From: Hoylesella pleuritidis JCM 14110 | GTDB lineage: Bacteria; Bacteroidota; Bacteroidia; Bacteroidales; Bacteroidaceae | DNA: 64,000 bases | Assembly (NCBI RefSeq): GCF_000613725.1 | Contig: NZ_BAJN01000001.1 | Span: 186,001 to 250,000, forward strand | Direction of reading: 5' to 3' | Shown here: positions 8,440-17,805 of the stretch, piece by piece | How the letters are laid out: every line of letters begins with the position of its first letter | Position numbering within the stretch: position 1 is the first letter of the stretch | Made by a program: the position numbers and the translations under genes | Notes under the pieces: generated by a model | What the model was told of the DNA's origin: nothing | Database searches by the model: none | What the model saw: the letters and a program-made list of their open reading frames with translations, nothing else

Positions 8440-9518
8440 ATGAAGATAGCATTGATTACAGGAATAACGGGCCAGGACGGTTCTTACCTGGCCGAGTTTT
8501 TAATTGAAAAAGGTTACGAGGTGCATGGACTTTTGCGTCGTTCGTCGTCGTTTAATACAGGGCGCATCGAACACTTGTATTTGGACGAGTGGGTGCGGGA
8601 TATGAAGAAACAGCGTCTGGTTAATCTGCATTGGGCCGATATGACAGACTCTTCTTCGCTCATTCGGATTATTCGTGAAGTAAAACCCACTGAAATTTAT
8701 AACTTGGCAGCACAGAGCCACGTGAAAGTGTCGTTTGATGTGCCCGAATATACAGCTGAGACAGATGCTGTGGGCGCCTTGCGATTATTGGAAGCCGTAC
8801 GTATTTGCGGACTCGATAAAACCTGTCGAATTTACCAGGCATCGACATCCGAGCTCTACGGAAAAGTGCAGGAAGTGCCGCAGCGTGAGACAACACCTTT
8901 CTATCCACGGTCGCCTTATTCTGTAGCAAAGCTGTATGGATTTTGGATTGTGAAGAATTATCGTGAGAGCTATAATATGTATTGTTGCAACGGAATTTTG
9001 TTTAACCACGAAAGCGAGCGGCGTGGAGAGAATTTTGTTACGCGTAAGATCACTTTGGCAGCCTGCCGAATTGCATTGGGATATCAAGATAAGTTGTATC
9101 TTGGGAATATGGATGCGCGGCGTGACTGGGGATATGCCAAAGATTACGTAGAATGTATGTGGTTGATTCTGCAACAGCCTAAGCCCGATGACTTTGTCAT
9201 TGCAACGGGCGAGATGCATACTGTGCGTGAATTTTGTACGTTGGCTTTCCGTGAAGCCGGTATTGAACTGCGTTGGGAAGGTCGGGGTGTAGAAGAAAAA
9301 GGAATTGATATAGCCACGGGTAAAGTGCTTGTAGAAGTAGATCCGAAATATTTCCGGCCGTGCGAAGTAGAGCAATTGCTTGGCGATCCTACCAAAGCGC
9401 GCAAACAATTGGGTTGGAATCCCACCAAAACTTCTTTTACAGACTGGTACGTCTGATGGTTGCACACGATATGAAATTTGTTGAGAAGTTGTATCTCAAA
9501 ACTCAATTGCCGGAGTAA
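8440..9518 (+). CDS. gmd: GDP-mannose 4,6-dehydratase, 3' end frameshifted
   Basis: The enzyme converts GDP-mannose to GDP-4-keto-6-deoxymannose. It is an extended short-chain dehydrogenase: NAD-binding [14 protein letters not shown] at the N-terminus, STSELYG with the catalytic Ser/Thr, and YxxxK in [10 protein letters not shown]. The literal frame stops at 9456 after 338 residues with an atypical ending (FTDWYV). A one-base deletion near 9444 explains this: the next frame continues as [18 protein letters not shown] and stops at 9516-9518, giving 359 residues and the C-terminal helix usual for the family. It lies 16 bases after manC and 6 before fcl. Confidence 0.9.
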
Positions 9519-9524
9519 CGTGTT

Positions 9525-10691
9525 ATGTTGAATAAAGATTCGAAAATATATGTCGCTGGTCATTGCGGATTAGTGGGGACAGCGATTTGGAATAATCTTC
9601 TTGACCGCGGTTACCAAAATCTGATAGGGCGCACGCACAGCGAACTGGATTTAACCGATCAACAGGCTGTGCGCCATTTTTTTGATGAGCAGCGGCCTGA
9701 TGCTGTAGTTCTGGCTGCAGCTTTTGTCGGTGGAATTATGGCTAATTCGCTTTATCGTGCCGACTTCATTATGCAGAATATGAAGATGCAGTGCAATGTT
9801 ATCAGCGAGAGTTTCACCCACAATGTGCAGAAACTGCTCTTCCTGGGTTCTACCTGCATCTATCCGAAAACAGCTCCCCAACCAATGCGCGAAGACGCAT
9901 TGCTTACTTCGCCACTTGAATACACCAACGAAGAATATGCCATTGCCAAAATAGCTGGGTTGAAAATGTGTGAGAGCTATAATCTTCAATATGGTACCAA
10001 CTATGTAGCAGTGATGCCGACCAATCTTTACGGTCCCAATGACAATTTTCATCTGGAAAACAGTCATGTCATGCCAGCGATGATGCGTAAAATATATCTG
10101 GCTCATCTCATAGGTAAGGGCGACTGGCAGTCGGTTTCAGCAGATCTGAACAAGCGTCCCGTAGGGGGTATTACGGGACAGCATTCACGACAGCAGATAC
10201 TCAATGTGTTAGCCCGTTACGGCATCTACGACAACAAGGTAATACTTTGGGGAACGGGCAATCCTCTGCGCGAGTTTCTGTGGAGCGAGGATATGGCAGA
10301 CGCCAGTGTCCATATTCTGCTTAATGTCGATTTTAAAGACATCGTCGGTATTGAGAAATATTCTTCTGTGTTTTACGGCCAGAAGACCGATGGGGTAGTA
10401 GACCGTAACTCTTCGGTAGGCCGTGGTGGTGCAATTCCTTCGTTAGGTGAGATTCGCAATTGCCACATCAATGTCGGTACTGGTGTAGAGGTCACCATTC
10501 GTGAGCTGGCCGATTTGGTAGCTCAGACCATAGGTTTCAGCGGAAATATCGAATTTGATGCCAGTAAGCCCGATGGTACACCACGTAAGCTCATTGATGT
10601 AAACAAGCTTCATCGGTTGGGGTGGCGTCATCGTGTAGAGATCAAAGACGGTGTACACCGCCTGTTTGATTGGTATCGTGCAAGTCTATGA
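9525..10691 (+). CDS. fcl: GDP-L-fucose synthase
   Basis: This epimerase-reductase turns GDP-4-keto-6-deoxymannose into GDP-L-fucose with NADPH, finishing the pathway of the two genes upstream. The glycine-rich Rossmann motif (VAGHCGLVGTAIW), the catalytic Ser in FLGSTCIYP and the YAIAK motif are present. At 388 residues it is longer than the roughly 320-residue enterobacterial enzyme. The extra length is in the C-terminal half (KRPVGGITGQHSRQQILNV and the segment after LLNVDFKD), as in other Bacteroidetes versions. The frame is intact. The product probably supplies fucosylated glycans or capsule. Confidence 0.93.
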   Translation: MLNKDSKIYVAGHCGLVGTAIWNNLLDRGYQNLIGRTHSELDLTDQQAVRHFFDEQRPDAVVLAAAFVGGIMANSLYRADFIMQNMKMQCNVISESFTHNVQKLLFLGSTCIYPKTAPQPMREDALLTSPLEYTNEEYAIAKIAGLKMCESYNLQYGTNYVAVMPTNLYGPNDNFHLENSHVMPAMMRKIYLAHLIGKGDWQSVSADLNKRPVGGITGQHSRQQILNVLARYGIYDNKVILWGTGNPLREFLWSEDMADASVHILLNVDFKDIVGIEKYSSVFYGQKTDGVVDRNSSVGRGGAIPSLGEIRNCHINVGTGVEVTIRELADLVAQTIGFSGNIEFDASKPDGTPRKLIDVNKLHRLGWRHRVEIKDGVHRLFDWYRASL

Positions 10692-10698
10692 TATGGAA

Positions 10699-10735
10699 CG
10701 GAATAAGAATGCTTTTCGTATTTACTCTTATTCCG
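10699..10735. terminator. Hairpin between convergent fcl and uvrA
   Basis: A perfect 9-bp inverted repeat (cggaataag at 10699-10707, cttattccg at 10727-10735) lies just past the fcl stop and just before the uvrA stop on the other strand. No strong T run follows on either side, so termination strength is uncertain. Confidence 0.5.
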
Positions 10736-10740
10736 ATAAC

Positions 10741-13569
10741 TTAGGAATTAAATTCTTGTTTTAAAAAGCGTGGGGTAAAGCCATCTTTGCTATGTGCCAC
10801 TTTGGTAGGCGTACCAGTAGAGAGAACTTTACCACCACCTCGACCACCTTCTGGTCCCATATCGATAATATAATCAGCTAATTTGATGACATCCAGATTA
10901 TGTTCGATGATAATGACAGTATTGCCTTTATCCACCAACTTTTGCAGAACGTCCATCAACACGCGAATATCTTCAAAGTGAAGTCCTGTCGTCGGTTCAT
11001 CCAGAATATAAAGAGTTTTGCCTGTATCGCGCTTACTCAGTTCAGTAGCCAATTTTACGCGCTGGCTCTCTCCACCTGAAAGTGTAGTCGAGGGCTGCCC
11101 TAATTTAATGTAACCGAGGCCGACATCTTGTATTGTTTTAATCTTTTGGAGGATGTTGGGCACGTTTTCGAAAAACTCAACGGCTTGATTAATGGTCATA
11201 TCAAGTACGTCGGCGATACTCTTTCCCTTATAGCGCACCTCCAAGGTTTCTCGGTTATAGCGCTTGCCGTGGCATACTTCACAGGGCACCATTACATCGG
11301 GTAGAAAGTTCATTTCGATAACTTTATATCCATTTCCACCGCAGGCTTCGCATCGCCCGCCTTTAACATTGAATGAAAAACGTCCCGGTTTATAGCCACG
11401 AATCTTTGCTTCGGGAAGATTGACGAACAAAGAACGGATATCGCTGAATACACCCGTGTATGTTGCGGGATTGCTGCGAGGAGTACGCCCAATCGGACTC
11501 TGATCAACATTTACCACCTTATCGATATAATCTACACCTTCAATAGACGTATAAGGCATTGGGCGTTTCAGTGATCGATAGAAATGCTGAGACAGAATGG
11601 GTTGTAACGTCTCATTGATCAATGTCGATTTTCCCGACCCGCTGACACCAGTCACCACAATAAGTTTACCCAACGGAAACTCAACATCAATATTTTTCAA
11701 ATTATTGCCGCGTGCACCGCGAATCCAAATACTTTTTCCGTTGCCGGCGCGATATATCTTCGGGGCCTCTATTTTACGCTTGCCCGTGAGATAATCGGCC
11801 GTTATCGTGCGGATGTTTAGCATCGCCTGTGGCGAGCCTTGGAAAACAACCTCTCCACCGCGGCGCCCTGCTTTCGGTCCGATATCGATAATATAGTCGG
11901 CATTGAGCATCATATCTTTGTCGTGTTCTACAACGATAACAGTATTTCCGAGATCGCGAAGTTCTTTCAATGAATGAATCAGTCGCTCGTTATCGCGCTG
12001 ATGCAGTCCGATGCTTGGTTCGTCCAGAATATAGAGAACATTGACAAGTTGTGAGCCGATCTGTGTGGCTAATCGAATGCGCTGACTTTCTCCGCCCGAG
12101 AGAGAAGACGACTGCCGATTGAGCGAAAGATAATCCAAGCCCACTTCTAAGAGAAAACCAACACGCGTCTTGATTTCTTTGACAATCTCTGTGGCAATTT
12201 TACGCTGTGTGGTATCAAGATGGTCCTCTACATTGTCGAGCCATTCACGCAGTTCAATGATGTCCATATTGGCTACCTCAGAAATATTTCGATCCCAAAT
12301 GCGATAGGAGAGTGATTCGCGCTTCAGCCGTTGACCTTTGCATTCTGGACATTTGCAGGTGGCCAGAAACTGGTCAGCCCATTTCTGTCCGGCTGCCGTC
12401 TCGTCGTTTTCCATTACGTTACGAAGATATTTAATGACACCATCGAAAGCAATGAAATAATCAGTCGAGGTATGAACCAGTTCTTTCGAGATGCGCACAT
12501 TCTCTAAACTGCCATAAAGTATCTCGTCAAGTGCCTCAGCAGGAATCTTCTCAACAGGCGTCTTCACATTGCAATTGTATTTCTGCAAGATAGCGTCAAT
12601 CTGCCAAAAAATCATTTGATTCTTATATTTCCCAAGTGGGATAATAGCGCCATCGTGAATGCTTGCCGACTTATCCGGAATTACTTTGCCAAGATCGATC
12701 TCATTTACATATCCCAGTCCTTTGCATTTGGAGCAGGCACCTTCGGGCGAATTAAACGAGAAAATATTCGGAGCAGGCTCGCCATACGATATGCCCGTAA
12801 CCGGATCCATCAGTCGTTTGGAGAAATTATGAATCTCGCCGCTGTCCTTGTCCATAATCATCAGCACGCCGTCGCCCTGTCTCATTGCGACTTGAATGGT
12901 TCTCCGCAATCGTTCATCGTCTTTTTCCTGTACTTGAAGTTTGTCGATCACCACTTCGATATTATGATTTTTATATCGATCTACTTTCATCCCTCGTACA
13001 ATTTCTTTCAGTTCGCCGTCTATGCGAACATAAAGATATCCCTTGCGACGCATACTCTCAAACAGCTCACGATAATGTCCTTTGCGCTGGCGTACCAATG
13101 GAGCAAGAACGAAAATACGCTTATCCGCATAATCACGGAGAATCATTGTGATAATTTTCTCTTCGGTATATTTCACCATCTTCTCGCCCGACGCATAACT
13201 ATAAGCCGTTCCGGCACGGGCATAGAGCAGACGAAGATAGTCGTATATCTCGGTAGTTGTGCCCACGGTCGAACGTGGATTCTTGTTAGTTGTTTTCTGC
13301 TCGATGCTAATCACCGGGCTCAATCCCGTGATTTTGTCTACATCTGGGCGTTCCATTCCACCTAAGAAATTGCGTGCATAGGCCGAGAAGGTTTCGATAT
13401 ACCGGCGCTGTCCCTCGGCGAAGATCGTGTCGAATGCCAGCGATGATTTGCCCGAACCCGACAGACCGGTAATTACCGTCAACGAATTACGCGGAATTTC
13501 AACATCTATATTTTTGAGATTGTGCACGCGTGCGCCCCACACATTAATCTTCTCATCTTCTCTTTCCAT
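10741..13569 (-). CDS. uvrA: Excinuclease ABC subunit A
   Basis: UvrA is the damage-recognition ATPase of nucleotide excision repair and loads UvrB. The 942-residue protein has two ABC modules. The first Walker A is GLSGSGKS at 35-42 and the second is GVSGSGKS in the C-terminal half; both signatures read LSGGESQR. Zinc-finger cysteines are visible in CSKCKGLG and in the [17 protein letters not shown] pair. The length equals the E. coli protein. It starts 10 bases after the stop of the upstream lipoprotein gene, so the two are probably co-transcribed. Confidence 0.97.
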   Translation of the reverse strand: MEREDEKINVWGARVHNLKNIDVEIPRNSLTVITGLSGSGKSSLAFDTIFAEGQRRYIETFSAYARNFLGGMERPDVDKITGLSPVISIEQKTTNKNPRSTVGTTTEIYDYLRLLYARAGTAYSYASGEKMVKYTEEKIITMILRDYADKRIFVLAPLVRQRKGHYRELFESMRRKGYLYVRIDGELKEIVRGMKVDRYKNHNIEVVIDKLQVQEKDDERLRRTIQVAMRQGDGVLMIMDKDSGEIHNFSKRLMDPVTGISYGEPAPNIFSFNSPEGACSKCKGLGYVNEIDLGKVIPDKSASIHDGAIIPLGKYKNQMIFWQIDAILQKYNCNVKTPVEKIPAEALDEILYGSLENVRISKELVHTSTDYFIAFDGVIKYLRNVMENDETAAGQKWADQFLATCKCPECKGQRLKRESLSYRIWDRNISEVANMDIIELREWLDNVEDHLDTTQRKIATEIVKEIKTRVGFLLEVGLDYLSLNRQSSSLSGGESQRIRLATQIGSQLVNVLYILDEPSIGLHQRDNERLIHSLKELRDLGNTVIVVEHDKDMMLNADYIIDIGPKAGRRGGEVVFQGSPQAMLNIRTITADYLTGKRKIEAPKIYRAGNGKSIWIRGARGNNLKNIDVEFPLGKLIVVTGVSGSGKSTLINETLQPILSQHFYRSLKRPMPYTSIEGVDYIDKVVNVDQSPIGRTPRSNPATYTGVFSDIRSLFVNLPEAKIRGYKPGRFSFNVKGGRCEACGGNGYKVIEMNFLPDVMVPCEVCHGKRYNRETLEVRYKGKSIADVLDMTINQAVEFFENVPNILQKIKTIQDVGLGYIKLGQPSTTLSGGESQRVKLATELSKRDTGKTLYILDEPTTGLHFEDIRVLMDVLQKLVDKGNTVIIIEHNLDVIKLADYIIDMGPEGGRGGGKVLSTGTPTKVAHSKDGFTPRFLKQEFNS

Positions 13570-13579
13570 GATCTTCCTG

Positions 13580-14002
13580 CTATTTTGTTGTCGATCCCGA
13601 ATGTTCTGTAATACTTCTGATCAAGTTTACATCTTGCCGGATCTCAAAATTCTTTCCATCGGCCCCACGTGCTCTCACCACAACGAAATACACGCCTTCA
13701 CTGACATCCCGACCGTGAAATCTGCCATCCCAACCGCCTGTAAGCTCTTTCCATTGATAGAGTTTCTGTCCCCAGCGGTTGAAAATCGTAGCTTCAAATG
13801 TCACGATTGCTCGATAATTACTTTTGGCTTTATAAACATCATTGATACCATCTCCGTTCGGCGAGAAAGCATTGGGCATTTCCAATCGACTTTCCTCTGT
13901 TTTACTTCCGTCGAGTCCATCGTCTGTCGACGTATCGCAAGCTATGAGCCCGACGAACATCCATATCCCGAATACACTGATCAATATACGTTTCAAATCC
14001 AT
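13580..14002 (-). CDS. Lipoprotein consisting mainly of a type B T9SS sorting domain
   Basis: The 140-residue product has a signal peptide with a lipobox (VGLIAC, lipidated Cys at 22), a short acidic linker, and a C-terminal domain with the gliding-motility-associated (CHU_C, type B T9SS) pattern: [16 protein letters not shown], then [12 protein letters not shown], then [17 protein letters not shown]. That domain normally sits at the end of large secreted proteins. Here it is almost the whole protein and carries a lipid anchor, which is unusual. It precedes uvrA on the same strand with a 10-base gap, which is probably coincidental operon sharing. Confidence 0.85.
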   Translation of the reverse strand: MDLKRILISVFGIWMFVGLIACDTSTDDGLDGSKTEESRLEMPNAFSPNGDGINDVYKAKSNYRAIVTFEATIFNRWGQKLYQWKELTGGWDGRFHGRDVSEGVYFVVVRARGADGKNFEIRQDVNLIRSITEHSGSTTK

Positions 14003-14025
14003 ATCTCTGTTAAGTAAAAACGTTG

Positions 14026-14033
14026 CAAAGTTA
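14026..14033 (-). promoter_or_regulatory. Candidate -7 element for the sorting-domain lipoprotein and uvrA
   Basis: The minus strand reads TAACTTTG, 24 bases upstream of the ATG at 14002. No good -33 box is seen. An unrelated plus-strand TACCTTTG at 14056-14063 leads only into a short region without a gene. Confidence 0.4.
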
Positions 14034-14170
14034 GTAAAAACAATCTGCTTTTTAATACCTTTGCATCAATATTTTATGTTTCAAGACTGCAATATGATGA
14101 GAGAGAATATGACGCAATCAACAGTTTGCAGAGCAGGCTACACACTTTCAAATTTCAATACACAAAAAAC

Positions 14171-14212
14171 AATCCCCCTGTCGGTATTGAATGAGACCGT
14201 CGGGGGGATTGT
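14171..14212 (-). terminator. Terminator of the HU-like gene
   Basis: A long hairpin with a CCCCC/GGGGG core (aatccccc at 14171-14178, ggggggatt at 14202-14210) lies 19 bases past the HU stop codon. On the minus strand it is followed by TTGTTTTTTGTG. Confidence 0.85.
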
Positions 14213-14230
14213 ATTCTCAGGAAAACCGGT

Positions 14231-14665
14231 TTACGGCTTGGGTGTGGGTGTTGTTCCACCGCCCTTGTGCTGTTTCGCCTTGGGGTTGTTCACCGAAAAG
14301 CGGAGGCTTTTCATCGACTCGTGCAGATAGGCGTTGAGATAGAAGCGTATTTTAGGCGTCTTGATGGTAGCGGCAGTCACGTCTTCCTCCTTTTCCATCT
14401 GTTTGCCCGCAGCCTGCACGCTGAATGTGCCGATCTGTCCCAACTGGACAGTGTTGCCCTCGGCCAACTCGCGATGTAGGTAGTAGGCCAGTCGGTCGAT
14501 AGCGTTTCGTACATCGCCTGTGGTGAGCGAGCTCATCTCGGCGATATCCTTAATCACTTCCTCGAACGTGATGATTCGGGGTTTGTCGGCCTTGGCAAAA
14601 TACATTGTCTTGCCCTTTTTCGGGCCGATTTTCATCAATACTTTACTGACGATGTAGTTCAACAT
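14231..14665 (-). CDS. HU family DNA-binding protein (HU-HIG type)
   Basis: The 144-residue protein belongs to the extended Bacteroidetes HU group. Recognisable parts are the N-terminal MKIGPKKGKTMYFAKAD segment, the helical ITFEEVIKDIAEMSSLTTGDVRNAID region, the beta core VQLGQIGTFSVQ, and a disordered tail ending in HKGGGTTPTPKP. Nucleoid or regulatory DNA binding is inferred from the family. Its own upstream region holds an unusual tandem array of palindromes (14776-14880). The closest-packed neighbour upstream is the fimbrillin-like lipoprotein gene, about 300 bases away. Confidence 0.85.
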   Translation of the reverse strand: MLNYIVSKVLMKIGPKKGKTMYFAKADKPRIITFEEVIKDIAEMSSLTTGDVRNAIDRLAYYLHRELAEGNTVQLGQIGTFSVQAAGKQMEKEEDVTAATIKTPKIRFYLNAYLHESMKSLRFSVNNPKAKQHKGGGTTPTPKP

Positions 14666-14775
14666 AATTGTAAGTTTTTATAGGTTTGAAATTAGGAGTT
14701 ATTATGAGTGCTGTGCCTTTCGACGAACAGTCTTTTCGGTTGCGGCGAAGCTCTGTTACGGGGTTATAGCCAGTG

Positions 14776-14880
14776 CTCTCTTAGGATAGACCAACGCGTA
14801 CCCCAAGGGTAGGCAGATGTGTTCCCTTAGGGTAGACTGATATGTACCCCTGGGGTAGACTAATGCCTACCCCAGGGGTT
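14776..14880. repeat. 23-bp tandem array of 13-bp TACCCC-type palindromes
   Basis: Thirteen-base near-palindromes start at 14776 (degenerate), 14799, 14822, 14845 and 14868, an exact 23-base period. The best copy is TACCCCTGGGGTA at 14845-14857. The 10-base linkers are also related (gaccaacgcg, ggcagatgtg, gactgatatg, gactaatgcc). Since 23 is not a multiple of three, this is not a coding repeat. The array lies 111-215 bases upstream of the HU start. The rest of the 14666-14969 gap shows nothing I recognise. Confidence 0.85.
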
Positions 14881-14969
14881 GATTTTGTATTGTTCTCTTT
14901 CAGATGCTTCATCTTATCAAAGATTGCTTGAAAAGAAAAGTTGTGGCAGTAGCCATTTACTTACGACGC

Positions 14970-16529
14970 TTACTGCGCTTTCCAGGGTCTGAAACCCATT
15001 CTACGATCATTACCGGCAACGCGTACGTGACTATCCGAAATACCTAAATAGTATGAAGTCATCTTTTCTTTCGGACGGGGAGTACTTGACCAGTAAGCAC
15101 CGATAGCACCTACACTCGAATATGTACCGCCAAAATAAAGCCCTTGGGCCGGAAGGTAGAAATAATTGGTAATATCGGCAGGTCTCCCCCAAGTAATGGA
15201 TGGATAACTCTGGTCGGCAACTGTCACAGTTTTTCTGTAATCAACACCGTCTGGGGCAACATCAACCTGATATCCAATTATGTAATCTTTCTTCTTAAAC
15301 CACATTCCACCTTCATATAAATGTCCCAGAGTAGTCCAAAGTGTAGTATCCCAATGTGGATCACCTTTATCTGCATACCAAAGAAGTTCATTTACATTAG
15401 GACAAGCAGCACAAGAACGAGACGCAAAAGGCAAGGAACTATTACTGGGGTTATAACCTATTATTTCATTATACCAACGTGGATCATCATTATCCTTAGG
15501 ATAGTTCTTGTTATTATCATCGTCAACCTTAGGCTGATAATTTTCATAACCATTCCAATAATGTTGGCCAACTTTTGCATCCCACATATAATATACATTG
15601 CTCGGATAATCCGTGGGGTTGATTTTAGCCGTCATCGGATAGACCGTATTCGCTGAATAAGTGGCTGAACTGATTTTTTTAGTAAATATTCCTTTTACAT
15701 TAGTTTTGCTATCGTAAAGCGTATATTCGATAGTTAAAGCGTGAGTACCCGGAGCGATAACCACATAGGCAGCATTCGTGCTTTGACTTGTTTCGGGATT
15801 ATTAAGCGGGAAGCCATAGAAAAATTTACTACTTTGGGTGTTGGTTTTAGTGGTGAGCGTAATTGTCTTGGATGAACCGTTTCCTTCCAGGCCTGATTTC
15901 GTCAATGTGTAGGTGCCGGCGATATTGTTGTCGGAAATGACCTTAATCTGCTGAACATAAGTAGATACAAGGCCATTGGGCGTACGAGGAAGCAGACAGA
16001 GATAAGCAACCTTATGGTCGAGATTGAATTTGTAAGTACCATCAGATTGCTTATGGGCTGTTGCCGTGCCGCAGTCGCCGCATTTTCCGAGGTGAGCAGA
16101 ATTATTGGGTGCACTCTGCATCTGTGCCGTGGCAATGGTTACTTGGTTATAAGTCGTGGCATTCTGCCCGGGATAATATACGTCTACTGTGGAAGAAGAA
16201 TATCCCTTTGTCAATTTGAAGTGGGCAGTGGGCGATTTAGTCGTAATTTGCGCCTCGCCGCTCGCACCGTCAGCTGTCCAAATTTTATCGCCCTTTTCCC
16301 AAAAATACTTTACGGAAAAACCTCCCGGATAGGTTATATCAAGAGAAGTGCGGGTGGCAGATTTGGCCTTTGTGTCAATATCGATACCGCCTATAAACGT
16401 AGCGTCTGGTGTCGTTTCTTTATTATTCTCTTTCGGATTATTATTTACACCTTCTTCATTGGTGCAAGCTACGGTGAATATCATAAGGATGACAACAATG
16501 AGCTTGGATAAAAATGATATTACGTTCAT
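14970..16529 (-). CDS. Fimbrillin-like lipoprotein with a C-terminal FISUMP-like domain
   Basis: The 519-residue product has a lipobox (FTVAC, Cys 22) and an Asn/Thr-rich linker. The N-terminal half is beta-rich and reads like Bacteroidales fimbrillin-family or Mfa-like lipoproteins (FWEKGDKIWTADG, then LDHKVAYLCLLPRTPNG). The C-terminal third resembles the Fibrobacter paralogous-type domain: NVNELLWYADKGDP, then GAYWSSTPRP and MGFRPW near the end. A surface or adhesive role is inferred. It starts 46 bases after the 73-residue peptide gene on the same strand, and the leader of that pair carries a (TG)15 microsatellite. No catalytic residues are recognised. Confidence 0.75.
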   Translation of the reverse strand: MNVISFLSKLIVVILMIFTVACTNEEGVNNNPKENNKETTPDATFIGGIDIDTKAKSATRTSLDITYPGGFSVKYFWEKGDKIWTADGASGEAQITTKSPTAHFKLTKGYSSSTVDVYYPGQNATTYNQVTIATAQMQSAPNNSAHLGKCGDCGTATAHKQSDGTYKFNLDHKVAYLCLLPRTPNGLVSTYVQQIKVISDNNIAGTYTLTKSGLEGNGSSKTITLTTKTNTQSSKFFYGFPLNNPETSQSTNAAYVVIAPGTHALTIEYTLYDSKTNVKGIFTKKISSATYSANTVYPMTAKINPTDYPSNVYYMWDAKVGQHYWNGYENYQPKVDDDNNKNYPKDNDDPRWYNEIIGYNPSNSSLPFASRSCAACPNVNELLWYADKGDPHWDTTLWTTLGHLYEGGMWFKKKDYIIGYQVDVAPDGVDYRKTVTVADQSYPSITWGRPADITNYFYLPAQGLYFGGTYSSVGAIGAYWSSTPRPKEKMTSYYLGISDSHVRVAGNDRRMGFRPWKAQ

Positions 16530-16575
16530 CTTCTTTTTTCAATTTTTTATATTACTTTTTCTAATCTCTAATTAT

Positions 16576-16797
16576 TCAATCTCCCCAAGGGTTATTGCCC
16601 TGCGTAAATTCCTCCTCCTCTTCTTCTTCAAAGGAATTTCGCTTGGCATCGCCGTGATTATCACCGATGCGGCCCGGATTATGTCCTCCATCCAATTGGG
16701 AACCTGCCAACAGCGAATATTCTGTCGGCATCTTAACAACACTGATTTCAGGGGTGCTGTAAGCCTGTTTCATCACTTGATTCTTATTCATATTCAT
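16576..16797 (-). CDS. Small acidic protein with an LLAGS motif, unknown function
   Basis: The 73-residue protein has three parts. A basic N-terminal segment includes KQAYSTPEISVVKMP, an LLAGS motif sits at about 29-33, and the tail is Gly/Asn/Asp-rich with seven consecutive Glu residues and an NNPWGD end. There is no signal peptide and no membrane span. The layout (conserved leader, then a variable acidic or glycine-rich tail) resembles small Bacteroidales peptides next to surface lipoproteins, and superficially RiPP precursors. No modification enzyme is adjacent. The lipoprotein gene follows after 46 bases. Codon-level evidence is modest because the gene is short. Confidence 0.65.
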   Translation of the reverse strand: MNMNKNQVMKQAYSTPEISVVKMPTEYSLLAGSQLDGGHNPGRIGDNHGDAKRNSFEEEEEEEFTQGNNPWGD

Positions 16798-16918
16798 ATC
16801 TAATTTGAAAGTTAATACTTATTTTATTTTCCTTTTGAGCACTTTCCTAAAAAGGCACATAAAAGCGAACAAAGAGAACTTGTGGGAGCTCTTTGTTTAT
16901 GGGATGTACACAGTATTT

Positions 16919-16934
16919 CGCGCGCGCGTACGTA
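16919..16934. repeat. 16-bp alternating CG/TA tract
   Basis: The sequence cgcgcgcgcgtacgta alternates pyrimidine and purine perfectly for 16 bases. It lies 26 bases from the (TG)15 tract, in the leader of the small-peptide operon. Such tracts favour left-handed DNA under negative supercoiling. Confidence 0.8.
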
Positions 16935-16958
16935 AAGTTTTGGAAAATGGTTAGGACT

Positions 16959-16993
<35 letters not shown>

Positions 16994-17114
16994 GCAAATT
17001 ATTTGGAACAGCCAAATAATCTACATTAAAAGATGTAAATACACGACTATTTCTCTGTATCGACATCGTATCCCCATCACTTATATGCACACTGTATATC
17101 GTCATAATCATCGA

Positions 17115-17146
17115 CAAAGGTAACTAAATATTCTTAAACACACAAA
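17115..17146 (-). promoter_or_regulatory. Promoter of the small-peptide/lipoprotein operon
   Basis: On the minus strand TTTG (17143-17146) and TACCTTTG (17115-17122) are separated by 20 bases, an exact fit to the Bacteroidetes consensus. Initiation near 17108 would give a leader of about 310 nt that contains both alternating tracts. The remainder of the 16798-17354 gap shows no gene. Confidence 0.65.
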
Positions 17147-17340
17147 AAAAGGCGATAAAATTTGAAAATGTGCTGCGAGTTCATCATAATTCATTACAGA
17201 ATATTAATCCCTGTCTTTATCTTTAATAGAACAGAATATTTGGATTTCTGGTAAAAGGCATCACATACTATAACTAATCGTTGAAGTCTTAATTATACAA
17301 TAAAAACAGGGACCTATTATCTGTTATCAATAAAATTGAC

Positions 17341-17348
17341 TATCTTTG
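17341..17348 (+). promoter_or_regulatory. -7 element of rnpB
   Basis: TATCTTTG lies immediately before the RNase P RNA, ending six bases before its first paired base. No TTTG is present at the ideal -33 spacing. Confidence 0.6.
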
Positions 17349-17354
17349 CATATT

Positions 17355-17749
17355 GAAAGCAGTGTTTCGGCGCTGCCACCGGTACCGTTTTACGGTGCGG
17401 GAGGAAAGTCCGGGCAGCATAGGGCGCTCCACTTCCGAAAATAGAAGCTATTGGTAACAATAGGTTAAGGCAGAAGAAAACAACCGCCATTCCTATGAAT
17501 GGCAAGGGTGAGAAGGCGGTGTAAGAGACCACCAACAGATGGGTGATTATCTGGTTGTGCCCGCTGGAGGCTGCAAGTTCGCGTAAACCATCGTATACGG
17601 GTTGCCCGCTCGTTCCGATAAGGGCGATGGAGGGTAGAACGCTTGAGCTGTGGGGTGACTCACAGATTAGATAAATGGCAGGCACTCTGATGCCTGAAAA
17701 GACATCGGGGAACAGAACCCGGCTTACAGAAACACTGCTTTCGTTTTTT
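17355..17749 (+). ncRNA. rnpB: RNase P RNA (class A)
   Basis: This is the catalytic RNA that matures tRNA 5' ends. The conserved core blocks GAGGAAAGTCCGGGC near the 5' end and ACAGAACCCGGCTTA near the 3' end are present. The terminal helix is perfect: gaaagcagtgttt at 17355-17367 pairs with aaacactgctttc at 17730-17742. The stem is followed by GTTTTTT, which serves as the terminator. The mature RNA is about 388 nt, normal for class A. The long reading frame on the opposite strand is a shadow of this RNA. Confidence 0.95.
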
Positions 17750-17805
17750 CGATTCGCCTGTCATATGGACACAGGGAATACTGTAATCCTTTGCAAACAG
17801 AACCG

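Noticed and set aside
12616..13365. A 249-codon plus-strand frame inside uvrA
   Set aside because: It is antisense to a strongly conserved part of uvrA and has no features of its own.
14056..14063. A plus-strand promoter for a small RNA between the sorting-domain lipoprotein and HU genes
   Set aside because: A TACCTTTG box exists, but there is no -33 TTTG, and the hairpin at 14171-14212 lacks a T run on the plus strand.
17317..17685. A 122-codon frame antisense to rnpB
   Set aside because: It is a shadow of the RNase P RNA, whose terminal helix and conserved core are clear on the plus strand.
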